Shown here in pieces: positions 1 to 8,538 of a stretch of DNA of 64,000 nucleotides; within the stretch, counting starts at the first letter, position 1; each line of letters starts with the position of its first letter. This stretch comes from Lacrimispora amygdalina (GTDB lineage Bacteria > Bacillota > Clostridia > Lachnospirales > Lachnospiraceae). Location of the stretch: the NCBI RefSeq assembly GCF_900205965.1, contig NZ_OAOF01000008.1, positions 62,001 through 126,000 of the forward strand. Direction: 5' to 3'. Under the pieces are notes generated by a model that did no database searches, was not told the DNA's origin, and saw nothing but the letters and a program-made list of their open reading frames with translations. The translations under genes and the position numbers were made by a program.

Positions 1-56
1 GATGTCTCAAGCTGGTTTAGGACTTCATTGGATTCCAATAAGTATTCTTTTTGCAT
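1..56 (-). CDS. Truncated N-terminus, possible cation-transporting P-type ATPase
   Basis: Only the first 18 codons lie inside the window; the gene runs off the left edge. An ATG at 54-56 (minus strand) is preceded by an AGGAG ribosome site at 64-68 with a 7-base spacer, so this is a real start. The peptide reads MQKEYLLESNEVLNQLET. Its last part (EVLNQLET) resembles the cytoplasmic N-terminal cation-ATPase domain of calcium or magnesium P-type ATPases, where a short helix of this kind precedes a Gly-Leu motif. This rests on very few residues, so the family call is a guess; the start itself is well supported. Confidence 0.4.
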   Translation of the reverse strand, partial: MQKEYLLESNEVLNQLET

Positions 57-160
57 TGTTTTTCTCCTAAATTTATTTTTATGTTGCGGTTGACCAGTGA
101 TAGATAGTGTTTCCCTTTTTTGCATTAATTATCAGAATTAATCAGTCTCCATAATGTATT

Positions 161-214
161 CCGGCTGAACAAGTTTATTCATGACCCGGCAAAACATTTC
201 CCATGTTCAGCCGG
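161..214. repeat. Perfect 10-bp inverted repeat, possible structured leader RNA
   Basis: CCGGCTGAAC at 161-170 and GTTCAGCCGG at 205-214 are exact reverse complements around a 34-base loop. The element lies between the truncated minus-strand gene and the RpiR gene, so on the minus strand it would sit in the leader of the truncated gene. Short overlapping reading frames cross it on the minus strand (for example a 19-codon one starting MFCRVMNKLVQ), but none has a convincing ribosome site. A structured RNA or a dispersed genomic repeat is more likely than a peptide gene. Confidence 0.4.
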
Positions 215-266
215 TTGCTCATGCTCCTTTCCTTAGAAATGTCCGTATTTGAAAGATATGTACAAA

Positions 267-307
267 ATCGCCCTTGTTTTTTCGGAAATCGTAAAAACAA
301 GGGCGAT
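267..307 (-). terminator. Terminator after the RpiR regulator gene
   Basis: A perfect 15-bp stem (267-281 with 293-307) has an 11-base loop. A T run lies in the distal arm when read on the minus strand. It sits 17 bases past the stop of the RpiR gene and would end that transcript; the A/T tails on both sides could also make it work in the other direction. Confidence 0.75.
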
Positions 308-324
308 TTATAATGTGCAATGTA

Positions 325-1194
325 CTAGAGGAGATCCATAAATTTTTGCAGCCCGTCTCTGGTGTCGTCGCTGTTTAATCTCGAATAAGATGCAGCTTTT
401 TGAAAGAATTGAAATGATTTTACATCCTCCGTCAGAAAATTATGAAACAGCATATCGAAAAGTACCAGTATGAGGATTTCCCTGGTTATAATATTGCTGC
501 TAAGAAGCAGGTCAGTTTTTGGTATCAGCAGGATAATGCTGGCATAGGGAGAACACAGGGACTTTTCATAATTGGTTATGAGCAGAATATCGCTGCCGTT
601 TTTTTTGAAATCAGCCAGTATGGAAGCCAGCTGCTTATGATTACCGGAGAGAGAGAGCGTGATAAAGAGATCACTCTCCTGAGAGAGACTCTGATATAAC
701 TTGAGTGTATCATAGTTGGTAAGTGCCTGTACGGTAAGACCCAGAGTCATAAATTTGTGAGTAATAATCTCTGCAGTATTCTGATTAAAGTTGAGCCCAA
801 TAATAAAGATTCGCCTTGCTTTTAACATCAGCTCTCTGGTATGGTTAATGTCTGATGGGTTGGTTAGATGAAACAGGCTGTCTAAGAGCATCTTGTAGTC
901 ATTGAGCAGAGCCGAATAATCAGAGTGATTGACAGAAGAAGAACTTTTATCTATTTCCTTCTGCATGGTATATTTTAATTCATTTAATCCGGAGTATCCT
1001 ACTTTCTGGGCAAAACGGATAATGCTGGCATCGGAAGTTCCGATCTCCTTTGCCAGCTCCTGGGCACTGAGTTCAATGAATTTCATTGTGAATTTTTTAA
1101 TGTATTGTACGATTTTCCAATCCGTTTTGGTGAACTGGTTGGACATGCCGTCAATACGGGCCATTAAAGTAAACAGTTCATAGTTTTCTTCCAT
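325..1194 (-). CDS. MurR/RpiR family transcriptional regulator
   Basis: This 289-residue protein has the RpiR family layout: an N-terminal helix-turn-helix of the HTH_6 type (about residues 10-85, including ELAKEIGTSDASIIRFAQKV) and a C-terminal SIS sugar-phosphate isomerase fold (about residues 115-250) that in this family binds a phosphosugar. It is divergent from the PTS/DgaE/DgaF operon and probably controls it, sensing a phosphorylated amino-sugar acid or a product of it. The known Salmonella dga operon uses a sigma-54 activator instead, so the regulator type differs here. The ATG at 1194 follows an AAGGAAG sequence with a rather long spacer. Whether it represses or activates cannot be read from the sequence. 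Confidence 0.9.
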   Translation of the reverse strand: MEENYELFTLMARIDGMSNQFTKTDWKIVQYIKKFTMKFIELSAQELAKEIGTSDASIIRFAQKVGYSGLNELKYTMQKEIDKSSSSVNHSDYSALLNDYKMLLDSLFHLTNPSDINHTRELMLKARRIFIIGLNFNQNTAEIITHKFMTLGLTVQALTNYDTLKLYQSLSQESDLFITLSLSGNHKQLASILADFKKNGSDILLITNYEKSLCSPYASIILLIPKTDLLLSSNIITREILILVLFDMLFHNFLTEDVKSFQFFQKAASYSRLNSDDTRDGLQKFMDLL

Positions 1195-1218
1195 TTAAGG
1201 TATATTCTTCCTTTCAAT

Positions 1219-1235
1219 CTTTCCAAATTGGAAAG
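1219..1235. promoter_or_regulatory. 17-bp palindrome upstream of the RpiR gene, candidate operator
   Basis: CTTTCCAA-A-TTGGAAAG is a perfect palindrome with one central base, 25 bases upstream of the RpiR start codon. Palindromes of this size in the leader of a regulator gene often serve autoregulation. No protein can be assigned to it from sequence alone, but the RpiR product is the obvious candidate. Confidence 0.45.
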
Positions 1236-1392
1236 CCGTATTGTAATTTTTGTAGCGTTTATGTAGTGAATTTCAAAGTAAGTATATCATATTTCTAATT
1301 TAAAATACAATATTCCTTGATTAAAAAAGTTATAATTACAGAAAAAGTAGTAAAATACATAAATTTATTGTGAAAATAATATAAGTACAATA

Positions 1393-1421
1393 TTGACATA
1401 AAAAATGTAGTATGCTACAAT
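1393..1421 (+). promoter_or_regulatory. Sigma-A promoter of the PTS/dga operon with embedded palindrome
   Basis: TTGACA (1393-1398) and TACAAT (1416-1421) are separated by exactly 17 bases, a near-consensus vegetative promoter about 45 bases before the first operon gene. The spacer and -10 box contain TGTAG-TATG-CTACA (1406-1419), a perfect dyad. Two more TGTAG half sites lie at 1251-1255 and 1262-1266. A strong promoter with a palindrome over its -10 box points to repression, most simply by the neighbouring RpiR protein. Confidence 0.75.
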
Positions 1422-1465
1422 TCGAATTACAAAGGGAATAAAAATGTTAAATAAGGAGGTACGAT

Positions 1466-1882
1466 ATGGAGAAACCGCAGATTTTGCTCTTAACTCACGG
1501 GGGCTGGGGAAAGGCGCTGACGGAAAGTCTGAAAATGATTATGGGAAGCGTTGATTTTGTTCATGAGATTCCTCTTCTTCCTGAGGTTACGTTTGCAGAA
1601 TATTATGCAATGGTGGATGAATATGCAGCCGGTATGCCGGAAAAGTCCCTGATTTTTACCGATGTATTTGGCGGGACAACCACCAATGCAGGTGCTAAAA
1701 TCGGACGGGAGCGGAATATTAAGGTGGTTTCAGGACTGAATGCACCACTCATGATTGAGGCCTGTACCCAGATCCAGTACACCGGGGATTGCAACTTTGA
1801 TGTGGTTTTGCAGCAGGGGCAGTCATCAATTATTGATGTGATCAGTGAGGTCACAAAGTCAATGGGAAAGAAGGAGAGTTAA
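1466..1882 (+). CDS. dgaA: PTS mannose/sorbose-family EIIA component
   Basis: This 138-residue protein is the IIA domain of a mannose-family phosphotransferase system. It receives phosphate from HPr and passes it to IIB. The active-site histidine is His11 in the THGGWG motif, and FGGTTTN matches the conserved loop after the second strand. The ATG at 1466 follows AAGGAGG. It is the first gene of a six-gene operon (IIA, IIB, IIC, IID, DgaE, DgaF) in the same order as the Salmonella D-glucosaminate operon, which is the basis for the symbol; the substrate is inferred from the enzyme genes, not from this protein. Confidence 0.88.
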   Translation: MEKPQILLLTHGGWGKALTESLKMIMGSVDFVHEIPLLPEVTFAEYYAMVDEYAAGMPEKSLIFTDVFGGTTTNAGAKIGRERNIKVVSGLNAPLMIEACTQIQYTGDCNFDVVLQQGQSSIIDVISEVTKSMGKKES

Positions 1883-1883
1883 A

Positions 1884-2375
1884 ATGGCAGAAATTGTATT
1901 ATGCAGAATTGACAGCAGGCTGATTCACGGACAGGTTATGACCAAATGGGTGAATCAGTCAAAAGCCAACCGGATTGTTGTAGTTAGCGACAGTCTCGCT
2001 GCGGATGAATTTATGCTGGAGATCTACTTAATGTCTGCACCTGCAGGGGTTAAGGTAGAATGTTTAAGCAGGGCAGATGCAGTAAAGAATTGGAATGAAG
2101 ACCAGTTTGGCACCGGCCGGGTACTTTTACTGCTTCCGGATTTAGAAAGCATGAAGGAAGTATACGATGGAGGAATTAAGGTCACTGATCTTCAGGTAGG
2201 AGGGCTTGGGGGAGCTCCTAACCGTAAAGTGGTATTTCAAAATATCACTTTAGATGATGCAGATGTGGAAAAGTTGATTTCGTTACAGGAGGCAGGAGTA
2301 AAGATTATCTTCCAGACAATTCCGGAAGATGTACCGCAGGATTTTCACACCATCTTAAAAAAATACAATAACTAA
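1884..2375 (+). CDS. dgaB: PTS mannose/sorbose-family EIIB component
   Basis: This 163-residue IIB protein carries the family signature RIDSRLIHGQV, with His15 as the phosphorylated residue that hands phosphate to the incoming sugar. A longer reading frame opens at 1845 inside the IIA gene, but the ATG at 1884 has a good GGAGAG site and begins right at the conserved N-terminus (MAEIVLCRID), so it is preferred. The gene starts 1 base after the IIA stop, consistent with coupled translation. It is cytoplasmic and works with the IIC/IID membrane pair encoded next. Confidence 0.88.
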   Translation: MAEIVLCRIDSRLIHGQVMTKWVNQSKANRIVVVSDSLAADEFMLEIYLMSAPAGVKVECLSRADAVKNWNEDQFGTGRVLLLLPDLESMKEVYDGGIKVTDLQVGGLGGAPNRKVVFQNITLDDADVEKLISLQEAGVKIIFQTIPEDVPQDFHTILKKYNN

Positions 2376-2387
2376 GGAGAGTATGCT

Positions 2388-3137
2388 ATGAGTGTGTTGA
2401 TGTTAGCTGTATGTATGGGGTTCTATTACTGGTTCTGTCGTTTAAGATTTGGTTATACCTTTTCTTCTATGCTTCTTCAGCCGGTTGTCATTGGTGTTTT
2501 TGTAGGACTTCTGACGGGAAATATGCCTTTGGCCATGAAGATTGGTGCAGGACTTCAGCTGGTTTACTTAGGGGTTACATCTACTCCCGGCGGCAATGTG
2601 CCAAGTGATCCTGCTCTTGCAGGATGCATTGCAATTCCTCTTGGAGTAATGTCCAATATGACTCCTGAGGTTGCCATTGCTCTGGCAATTCCATTTGGAG
2701 TAATTGGAGTATTTGTGGATCAATTAAGAAGAAGTACCAATGCAGTCTGGGTTCATATGGCAGACCGCTATGCGGAAAAAGCGGATACAAAAGGGATTTT
2801 ACGGGCAGCGTTTCTTTACCCGGCTATCGCAGGACTGGTAATCCGTTTTCCAATCGTATTTGCAATTGACTTTTTTGGTGTAACAGCAGTGGAGAAGCTG
2901 ATCGCGGTTCTTCCTCAGTGGCTGATGCATTCCTTTGAAATCATGGGAGGAATTCTTCCGGCTCTCGGTTTTGCAATTACCTTATCCGTTATTGGAAAGA
3001 AGTCACTGATACCGTTCTTTATAACAGGATTTTTCGCAGTTATGTACTTAAAACTTGATACAATGGCTGTAGCAATTTTTGCAACCTGCGTTGCATTGCT
3101 GTTAGGTTTATTCCAGATAAAGGAGGAGGCGATTTAA
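2388..3137 (+). CDS. dgaC: PTS mannose/sorbose-family EIIC membrane component
   Basis: This 249-residue integral membrane protein has the pattern of the mannose-family IIC component. About seven hydrophobic segments are visible, with the conserved region GAGLQLVYLGVTSTPGGNVPSD near residues 52-73. Together with IID it forms the sugar channel. An AAGGAGAG ribosome site precedes the ATG. It starts 12 bases after IIB and ends 1 base before IID, as expected for a stoichiometric complex. Confidence 0.87.
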   Translation: MSVLMLAVCMGFYYWFCRLRFGYTFSSMLLQPVVIGVFVGLLTGNMPLAMKIGAGLQLVYLGVTSTPGGNVPSDPALAGCIAIPLGVMSNMTPEVAIALAIPFGVIGVFVDQLRRSTNAVWVHMADRYAEKADTKGILRAAFLYPAIAGLVIRFPIVFAIDFFGVTAVEKLIAVLPQWLMHSFEIMGGILPALGFAITLSVIGKKSLIPFFITGFFAVMYLKLDTMAVAIFATCVALLLGLFQIKEEAI

Positions 3138-3138
3138 G

Positions 3139-3966
3139 ATGGGAGAGCAGACACAGGTAAAAAAACTGAATAAAAAAGATATTACCAAATCCATGTGGAT
3201 TTATTATGCCGGCGCAGAACTTTCCAATTCCTACGAGCGTCTGCAGAGTCTTGTATTCTGTGCGTCTATGACGCCGGTTTTAAAGAAGCTGTATGATACA
3301 GATGAGGAACTGAGTGCAGCCTTAAAACGCCATCTGGTTTTCTTTAACACGGAAGGAATCTTCGGCGCCATCATTCAGGGAATCGCCATTTCCATGGAAG
3401 AACAAAAGGCCAATGGAGAGAATGTAACTGATGAAGCAATCACCGGCATTAAAACCGGGCTCATGGGACCGATTGCAGGAATGGGAGATGCGATTGTGTG
3501 GGCAGCCATCATGCCGATCATTATTTCTATCTTTCTTCCTTTTGCAAGTAACGGTTCTGCACTGGGAGGCATTATGCCGCTGATCCTGTATCCGGCCATT
3601 ACTATTGCGATTGCTTACTGGCTGATTCATAATGGCTACACATTAGGTAAAAAATCAGTGGTGTCACTGCTTCACGGCGGAAAGATGAAATCAATTATTT
3701 TCACTGCCAATGTGATCGGACTTACCATGATGGGGGCATTATCCGCCAGCTATGTTACTATATCCACGCCGCTGAAGTTTGGTTTTTCCAGCGGAACACA
3801 GATTGTGGTACAGGACATACTGAATACGGTAGCGCCAGGTCTTCTTCCCCTCGCAGCCGTGTTCATCATCTACTATTATCTTAGAAAAAAAGGACCGTAT
3901 TATAACAGAATTCTGCTTACAGTCGTGGCAGTATCTGTCATCACTTCTCTGCTTGGAATTCTTTAA
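3139..3966 (+). CDS. dgaD: PTS mannose/sorbose-family EIID membrane component
   Basis: This 275-residue IID protein begins with a charged cytoplasmic stretch (LNKKDITKSMW) and contains the family's hallmark region GIKTGLMGPIAGMGDAIVWA (about residues 106-125), followed by several membrane segments. IID pairs with IIC in substrate translocation and is found only in mannose-family systems. GGAGG lies 12 bases before the start. It is the fourth gene of the operon and is followed by the two catabolic enzymes. Confidence 0.88.
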   Translation: MGEQTQVKKLNKKDITKSMWIYYAGAELSNSYERLQSLVFCASMTPVLKKLYDTDEELSAALKRHLVFFNTEGIFGAIIQGIAISMEEQKANGENVTDEAITGIKTGLMGPIAGMGDAIVWAAIMPIIISIFLPFASNGSALGGIMPLILYPAITIAIAYWLIHNGYTLGKKSVVSLLHGGKMKSIIFTANVIGLTMMGALSASYVTISTPLKFGFSSGTQIVVQDILNTVAPGLLPLAAVFIIYYYLRKKGPYYNRILLTVVAVSVITSLLGIL

Positions 3967-3984
3967 AGGTCTTAAGGAGTAATC

Positions 3985-5115
3985 ATGGAAAATATATACA
4001 GTAAAAGCGGTCTGCAGGCCGTGATTAATGCCTCCGGAAGAATGACAAAGCTGGGTGTTTCCACCATATCGAAAGGTGTGGGGGAAACACTGGTGGAGGC
4101 AGCAGGCAACTATGTGGTAATTGACGATCTCTATGTTTATGCAGGCAGAAGGATTGGGGAGCTTATTGGAACCGCAGATGCCTGTGTTACATCCAGTGCC
4201 TCAGCAGGAATTGCACTGGCAGTTGCTTCTTTAATCTGCGGAGGAAACTTACAGAAAGTAAAACACCTTTATGACCTTCTTCCTTCTGTTTCTAAAAGGG
4301 AAATAATACTTTTAAAAGGGCAGAACGTTGATTTTGGCGCTCCGGTCGCAGAGATGGTACAGATTGCAGGAGGGAAAATCGTAGAGGCCGGATATGCTAA
4401 CGGGGCGTCTGTTGAAGATATTGAACAGGCAGTAACAAAGGATACGCTGGCAATACTGTTTGTAAAATCCCATCACTGCGTTCAGAAGGAGATGCCAGAT
4501 GCAGGGTCAGTCATTGAGCTGGCAGGACGTCTGGGAATTCCGTGTATCGTGGATGCGGCGGCAGAAGAAGATTTAAAAATCTATGCGGCCATGGGTGCAG
4601 ATTTTGTATGCTACAGCGGAGCAAAGGCCATTGAAGGGCCAACCAGCGGTTTTGTTGCCTGCAAGACAAGAGAATTGGCAGACAACATGAGGCTGCAGTA
4701 CAAAGGCATCGGCAGAGCCATGAAGGTAGGAAAAGAGTGCACCATGGGACTTGTAACGGCAGTGGAGGAATATATTGCCGGGGGAAAGACAAGTCCTGTC
4801 TCCAAAGAAGAGCTGGAACGGTTTGCGGCCTGTGTAGGGGAGATACCCGGCTGCAAAACATCAATTATTAAGGATGAGGCAGGAAGAGAAATATTCCGCT
4901 GTAAAATTGATTTTAATCCCGAACGATACGGGATGAATGCAAAAGATGTGGTAAGAGAGCTGCAGCGGGGAGATGTAGCCATCTTTACCAGAGATTATCA
5001 GGCAAATGTAGGTTCCATCGCAATTGATCCCAGGCCTTTAAACAGTGAGAAAGAACTGGAAATCATTGAACAGAGGCTTAAAGAGATTCACAAATCAGCA
5101 AATGGAGGGAAATAA
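3985..5115 (+). CDS. dgaE: DgaE-type PLP enzyme, D-glucosaminate-6-phosphate ammonia-lyase
   Basis: This 376-residue pyridoxal-phosphate enzyme of the SelA-like fold resembles DgaE, which converts D-glucosaminate 6-phosphate to 2-keto-3-deoxy-gluconate 6-phosphate plus ammonia. The cofactor lysine is most likely Lys214 in YSGAKAIEGPTSG, and the cofactor aspartate is in CIVDAAAEED. Its position directly after a mannose-family PTS and before an aldolase matches the Salmonella dga operon, so the PTS would deliver the 6-phosphate substrate. A related amino-sugar acid is possible, since members of this family are often annotated only as selenium-transferase-like. Confidence 0.82.
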   Translation: MENIYSKSGLQAVINASGRMTKLGVSTISKGVGETLVEAAGNYVVIDDLYVYAGRRIGELIGTADACVTSSASAGIALAVASLICGGNLQKVKHLYDLLPSVSKREIILLKGQNVDFGAPVAEMVQIAGGKIVEAGYANGASVEDIEQAVTKDTLAILFVKSHHCVQKEMPDAGSVIELAGRLGIPCIVDAAAEEDLKIYAAMGADFVCYSGAKAIEGPTSGFVACKTRELADNMRLQYKGIGRAMKVGKECTMGLVTAVEEYIAGGKTSPVSKEELERFAACVGEIPGCKTSIIKDEAGREIFRCKIDFNPERYGMNAKDVVRELQRGDVAIFTRDYQANVGSIAIDPRPLNSEKELEIIEQRLKEIHKSANGGK

Positions 5116-5118
5116 AGG

Positions 5119-5853
5119 ATGGAAGGATTGAATTTTTATAAAGGAAGAGTCTGCTTAAACTGCCTGACAAATTCCATTGACAATGCTAAGGCAATTTATG
5201 AGGCTGCAAAGGGTCATGTTGCAGTTGGTATTTTGTCGGCAAATTATCCCGATGCCGAACATGCAGCGGAGGATATGAAACGATATCAGGAAGCGGTGGA
5301 TAATAATATTTCCGTTGGTCTGGGTGCAGGAAATCCCGGACAGTGGAAAGCGGTTGCAGATATATCCGGACAGATTAAGCCGAAGCACATCAACCAGACC
5401 TTTACGGCAGGCGGATATACCAGAGCCAAAACGGGAGAGGGACCATTTTTAAATTCTATGGTTGCTCCTTGTGGTAAAGTGGGTTATGTTAAAATCTCAA
5501 CCGGTCCGCTCTGTAAGGACATGGAGCCTGCAATCGTTCCGGTTAAAACTGCAATTACCATGGCAAAGGAGCAGGGGGCTGATTCCTTAAAGTATTTTCC
5601 TATGGGCGGACTGAAGGTGAAAGAGGAGTATGAGGCGGTTGCCGCAGCCTGTGCAGAGAGCGGATTCGGACTGGAGCCAACCGGAGGGATAGATCTTGAT
5701 AATTTTTCCGAAATCCTGAAGATTGCGGTTGATGCAGGCGTGGAACATATCATTCCTCACGTATATTCTTCAATTATTGATAAAGAAACGGGAGCTACAA
5801 GAATTGAGGACGTTAAGAAACTTTATGATATGATATGTGAAATTTTAGATTAA
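5119..5853 (+). CDS. dgaF: DgaF-type 2-keto-3-deoxy-6-phosphogluconate aldolase
   Basis: This 244-residue protein matches the DgaF/KDGP aldolase family. It would split 2-keto-3-deoxygluconate 6-phosphate into pyruvate and glyceraldehyde 3-phosphate, finishing the pathway begun by DgaE. Motifs typical of the family include GLGAGNPGQW, VKISTGP, KYFPMGGLK and EPTGGIDLDNF. The gene starts 3 bases after DgaE stops and is the last in the operon, followed at once by a terminator. It is cytoplasmic, without signal or membrane segments. Confidence 0.85.
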   Translation: MEGLNFYKGRVCLNCLTNSIDNAKAIYEAAKGHVAVGILSANYPDAEHAAEDMKRYQEAVDNNISVGLGAGNPGQWKAVADISGQIKPKHINQTFTAGGYTRAKTGEGPFLNSMVAPCGKVGYVKISTGPLCKDMEPAIVPVKTAITMAKEQGADSLKYFPMGGLKVKEEYEAVAAACAESGFGLEPTGGIDLDNFSEILKIAVDAGVEHIIPHVYSSIIDKETGATRIEDVKKLYDMICEILD

Positions 5854-5856
5854 AAT

Positions 5857-5901
5857 AGGGCTGTTTTCCTGTCTGTGGGGCAGGGAAACAGCCTTTTTTT
5901 A
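5857..5901 (+). terminator. Terminator of the PTS/dga operon
   Basis: A 13-bp stem with one G-U pair (5859-5871 with 5881-5893) is followed by T8. It lies just past the dgaF stop and directly abuts the stop codon of the convergent response-regulator gene. Confidence 0.88.
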
Positions 5902-6642
5902 TTATTCATTTCTATATTCACTGGGACTGATGCCATAAACATGCTTAAAGGTTTTGCTGAAATGGAATTGATCAAGATAACCTGTAAGCTGGCTTATATC
6001 AGCTATGGATAATTCGGGATTTCTCAAAAGCTGTCTTGCAATGTTAAGTCTGTAGTTTCTCAAATATTTGGATGGCGTAATATCCGTGTATTTGAAAAAT
6101 ATTTTGCTTAGATAGGGCACCGAAAATCCGAATTCAGAGGACAGTGTGGTAAAATCAATCTGAGTCTGATAGTTTTTGTGGATATATTCCTTTATTAGTT
6201 CGACAATTTCTTTTGCTCTGTTTGAGGAGTGAAGAAGAGTGGCCGAATCAAAACGGTCCTGGGTCGCCAGGAGTTTTGTTTCCAGTGCAGCCAGAGTCTT
6301 TTCCAATTCATCATAGTTTACAGGTTTCAGCAGATAATTGCTTACATCATACTGGAGAGCTTCCTTTGCGTATTCAAAATCCGTGTAACCGCTGATGATA
6401 ACGCACAGTATAAAGGGGTACTTTTCATGAATATTCCTGACCAGCTCAAGTCCATCCATCTCCGGCATTCGAATATCAGTGAAAATCACATTGGGCAGAT
6501 GCTCTTTAACCATATTCAGTCCCTTAAGTCCGTTAGCGGCAATGGCAGTCACCTCAAAGGCGGGATTTAGCTGCTCAATTCTTCTGGCTATATTCCTGGC
6601 GATTAAGGCTTCGTCTTCTACAATTAAAACAGAGTATTTCAA
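5902..6642 (-). CDS. YesN-type response regulator with AraC DNA-binding domain
   Basis: This 246-residue regulator has a receiver domain (about 1-120) with phosphoacceptor Asp56 in FTDIRMPEMDG and the conserved lysine in YLLKPV. Two AraC-type helix-turn-helices follow (about 145-246), ending in the family signature FHFSKTFKHVYGISPSEYR. It is shorter than typical YesN proteins (500+ residues) because the linker region is missing. It overlaps the upstream sensor-kinase gene by 4 bases, so the two are translationally coupled. The likely target is the divergent ABC sugar importer starting at 8632. Confidence 0.92.
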   Translation of the reverse strand: MKYSVLIVEDEALIARNIARRIEQLNPAFEVTAIAANGLKGLNMVKEHLPNVIFTDIRMPEMDGLELVRNIHEKYPFILCVIISGYTDFEYAKEALQYDVSNYLLKPVNYDELEKTLAALETKLLATQDRFDSATLLHSSNRAKEIVELIKEYIHKNYQTQIDFTTLSSEFGFSVPYLSKIFFKYTDITPSKYLRNYRLNIARQLLRNPELSIADISQLTGYLDQFHFSKTFKHVYGISPSEYRNE

Positions 6643-8483
6643 GAAATCATACCTCCTATTACAACGATAGCACCATGAGGCACATTGTTGCTCAGCTTAA
6701 ATATATGGTTGCCCCGGTATAGAATTTTAAACCGGATATAGATATTCATCAGCCCCATACCGTCTATTTCCAGATTGGGCAGAACGCCGTTTTTCTCTAT
6801 GAGATCTATCTGGATTTTCAGATTTTCCAGGTCTTCATTGGAAAAGCCAGGACCGTTATCCCGGATCTGCAGCTCCCAGTAGGTGCTTGTCATAATACCC
6901 AGTATTTTCACATTCCATGGCGGGCTCGACCTAGTGGAGTATTTGATGGCATTCTCCACGATCAGCTGAAGACAGAGCTTTGGAAGACGGACCTGATGCA
7001 TTTTTTCCGGAATGTCAATCTCAAACTGAAGAGATTCACAGTATCTCACCTTCATGCATTCCAGGTAATCACGGGTATGGTTAAGCTCATCCGTTAACAG
7101 AACCATCTGCTCGCTGTCAGAGGAGATGTAACGCAGGATTCTGGAAATGGTCTGACACATGAGGATGATCTCGCTGTTCATGTTTTCATCGGCCATGGCC
7201 TGAATGGTTGCCAGAGAGTTATAAAGAAAATGGGGGTTCATCTGAGCCTGAAGTGCCAGCATTCTGGACTGCATGTCACTGTTTTGAAGCTGCAGCTCCC
7301 GTTCCATTGATTTTCTTGCCTGCCTTTGCATTTTAAGTAAAGCCTGGTATAGGGTATTCACCTCTGTAATTTCAATTTCTATATCTTCAAATTCTGCCGT
7401 ATTTTTTCCTTCTCCAGTGAGCTGGAATGCCCGCACCTGATGATAGATCTTATAGAGGGGAGTGGCAATTCTTCGAGAGATCAGATAGGAGATCATAATG
7501 GTTATAAGCATAACGAAAAACAGAAGAATTAAGGCAGTAATCAGATATTGATGAACCGGCTGCATCAGCATACGGTTATCGATTACAAGTGCTGTGGTAA
7601 ATCCGGTATAGTCAGATGAGGAAAAGATCAGGTATTTGTTTTCCTGCTTTAAAAAGACCGGGTCAGATCCGGAGCCTTTTGAGGGAGTACCCTTGTGTGC
7701 CTGGATCACTTTATAATAGTTTGCAGATGCATTGAGATCTCCGGTATGATAGATGATTTTACCTTCAGGGTTAAAGATGTAAACACGTTCTTTATACGGA
7801 CTGCTGAAGGTATTTACTGTACCTGAGATACTTTTAAAGGATTTTTTAACCTCTACAATTCCCTGTGGTATATTAAGAGGGCTGTAATACATGCGGCAGA
7901 GGGAGACGAAAAAGTTATCACCGGAATAGGAGTAAAAGCGGCCCAGGGTATCGTCTTTATCGCAGTAAATAAATTTCTTTCCCTTTGCCTGTATCACCTG
8001 GCTGTACCAGTCTTTATCCGTCACCCGCTCCTTTGATGTGGTATTATCAAGTCCTACGCCGAATTTTCCGAAATCAAGGGAATAGAGATAGGTCTGGTCA
8101 GCCGGTGAATTGGGGCCGATCATAGCAATAATAAGGTCAAACAGGATCTTGGTATTATTGATGTTTTCATAGATTTCGTCGGAGCTTAGGGCATTGTCCT
8201 GGTAATTAATGTAGACCCCGAATTTTTCTTTAATGAGGTTGGAGTAAATAATATTCTGGGATACGGTATCCAGATCATGGATAACGGAATCAAAACTGCC
8301 CATGATCATGGCAGCGTTATTTTGAAGGGAGGAAAAGGCATTTACTTTTATTTTTCCGGTTTCATTGATAACGGTGTGGGCTGTAAATGACAGAATGACC
8401 GTTATGAACAGAGCTGTATAGGGAAGAAAAAGTGTTGTCATTATGCTCTTCTTTTTTGCTCTTTTTGTTGTAAATACCGCCAT
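6639..8483 (-). CDS. YesM-type sensor histidine kinase
   Basis: This 614-residue membrane kinase has a first membrane segment after a basic start (TTLFLPYTALFITVILSF), a long extracytoplasmic sensing region, a second membrane segment near residue 300 (LITALILLFFVMLITIMISY), a HAMP-like linker, the His_kinase block AQMNPHFLYNSL with the phosphorylated histidine, and an ATPase domain with DNGPGF. A longer frame continues upstream to 8762, but that would overlap the divergent lipoprotein gene. The ATG at 8483 has an AGAAGG site and is chosen. The external domain probably senses a sugar or its bound carrier. Confidence 0.9.
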   Translation of the reverse strand: MAVFTTKRAKKKSIMTTLFLPYTALFITVILSFTAHTVINETGKIKVNAFSSLQNNAAMIMGSFDSVIHDLDTVSQNIIYSNLIKEKFGVYINYQDNALSSDEIYENINNTKILFDLIIAMIGPNSPADQTYLYSLDFGKFGVGLDNTTSKERVTDKDWYSQVIQAKGKKFIYCDKDDTLGRFYSYSGDNFFVSLCRMYYSPLNIPQGIVEVKKSFKSISGTVNTFSSPYKERVYIFNPEGKIIYHTGDLNASANYYKVIQAHKGTPSKGSGSDPVFLKQENKYLIFSSSDYTGFTTALVIDNRMLMQPVHQYLITALILLFFVMLITIMISYLISRRIATPLYKIYHQVRAFQLTGEGKNTAEFEDIEIEITEVNTLYQALLKMQRQARKSMERELQLQNSDMQSRMLALQAQMNPHFLYNSLATIQAMADENMNSEIILMCQTISRILRYISSDSEQMVLLTDELNHTRDYLECMKVRYCESLQFEIDIPEKMHQVRLPKLCLQLIVENAIKYSTRSSPPWNVKILGIMTSTYWELQIRDNGPGFSNEDLENLKIQIDLIEKNGVLPNLEIDGMGLMNIYIRFKILYRGNHIFKLSNNVPHGAIVVIGGMIS

Positions 8484-8538
8484 TTTACACCTTCTTCTTT
8501 GTGGATTCTGCCTTGTGGTTAAAAATATACATGAAAAC

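Noticed and set aside
161-245. Short minus-strand peptides across the 161-214 inverted repeat
   Set aside because: Several frames are open but none has a properly spaced ribosome site, so a coding role is not supported.
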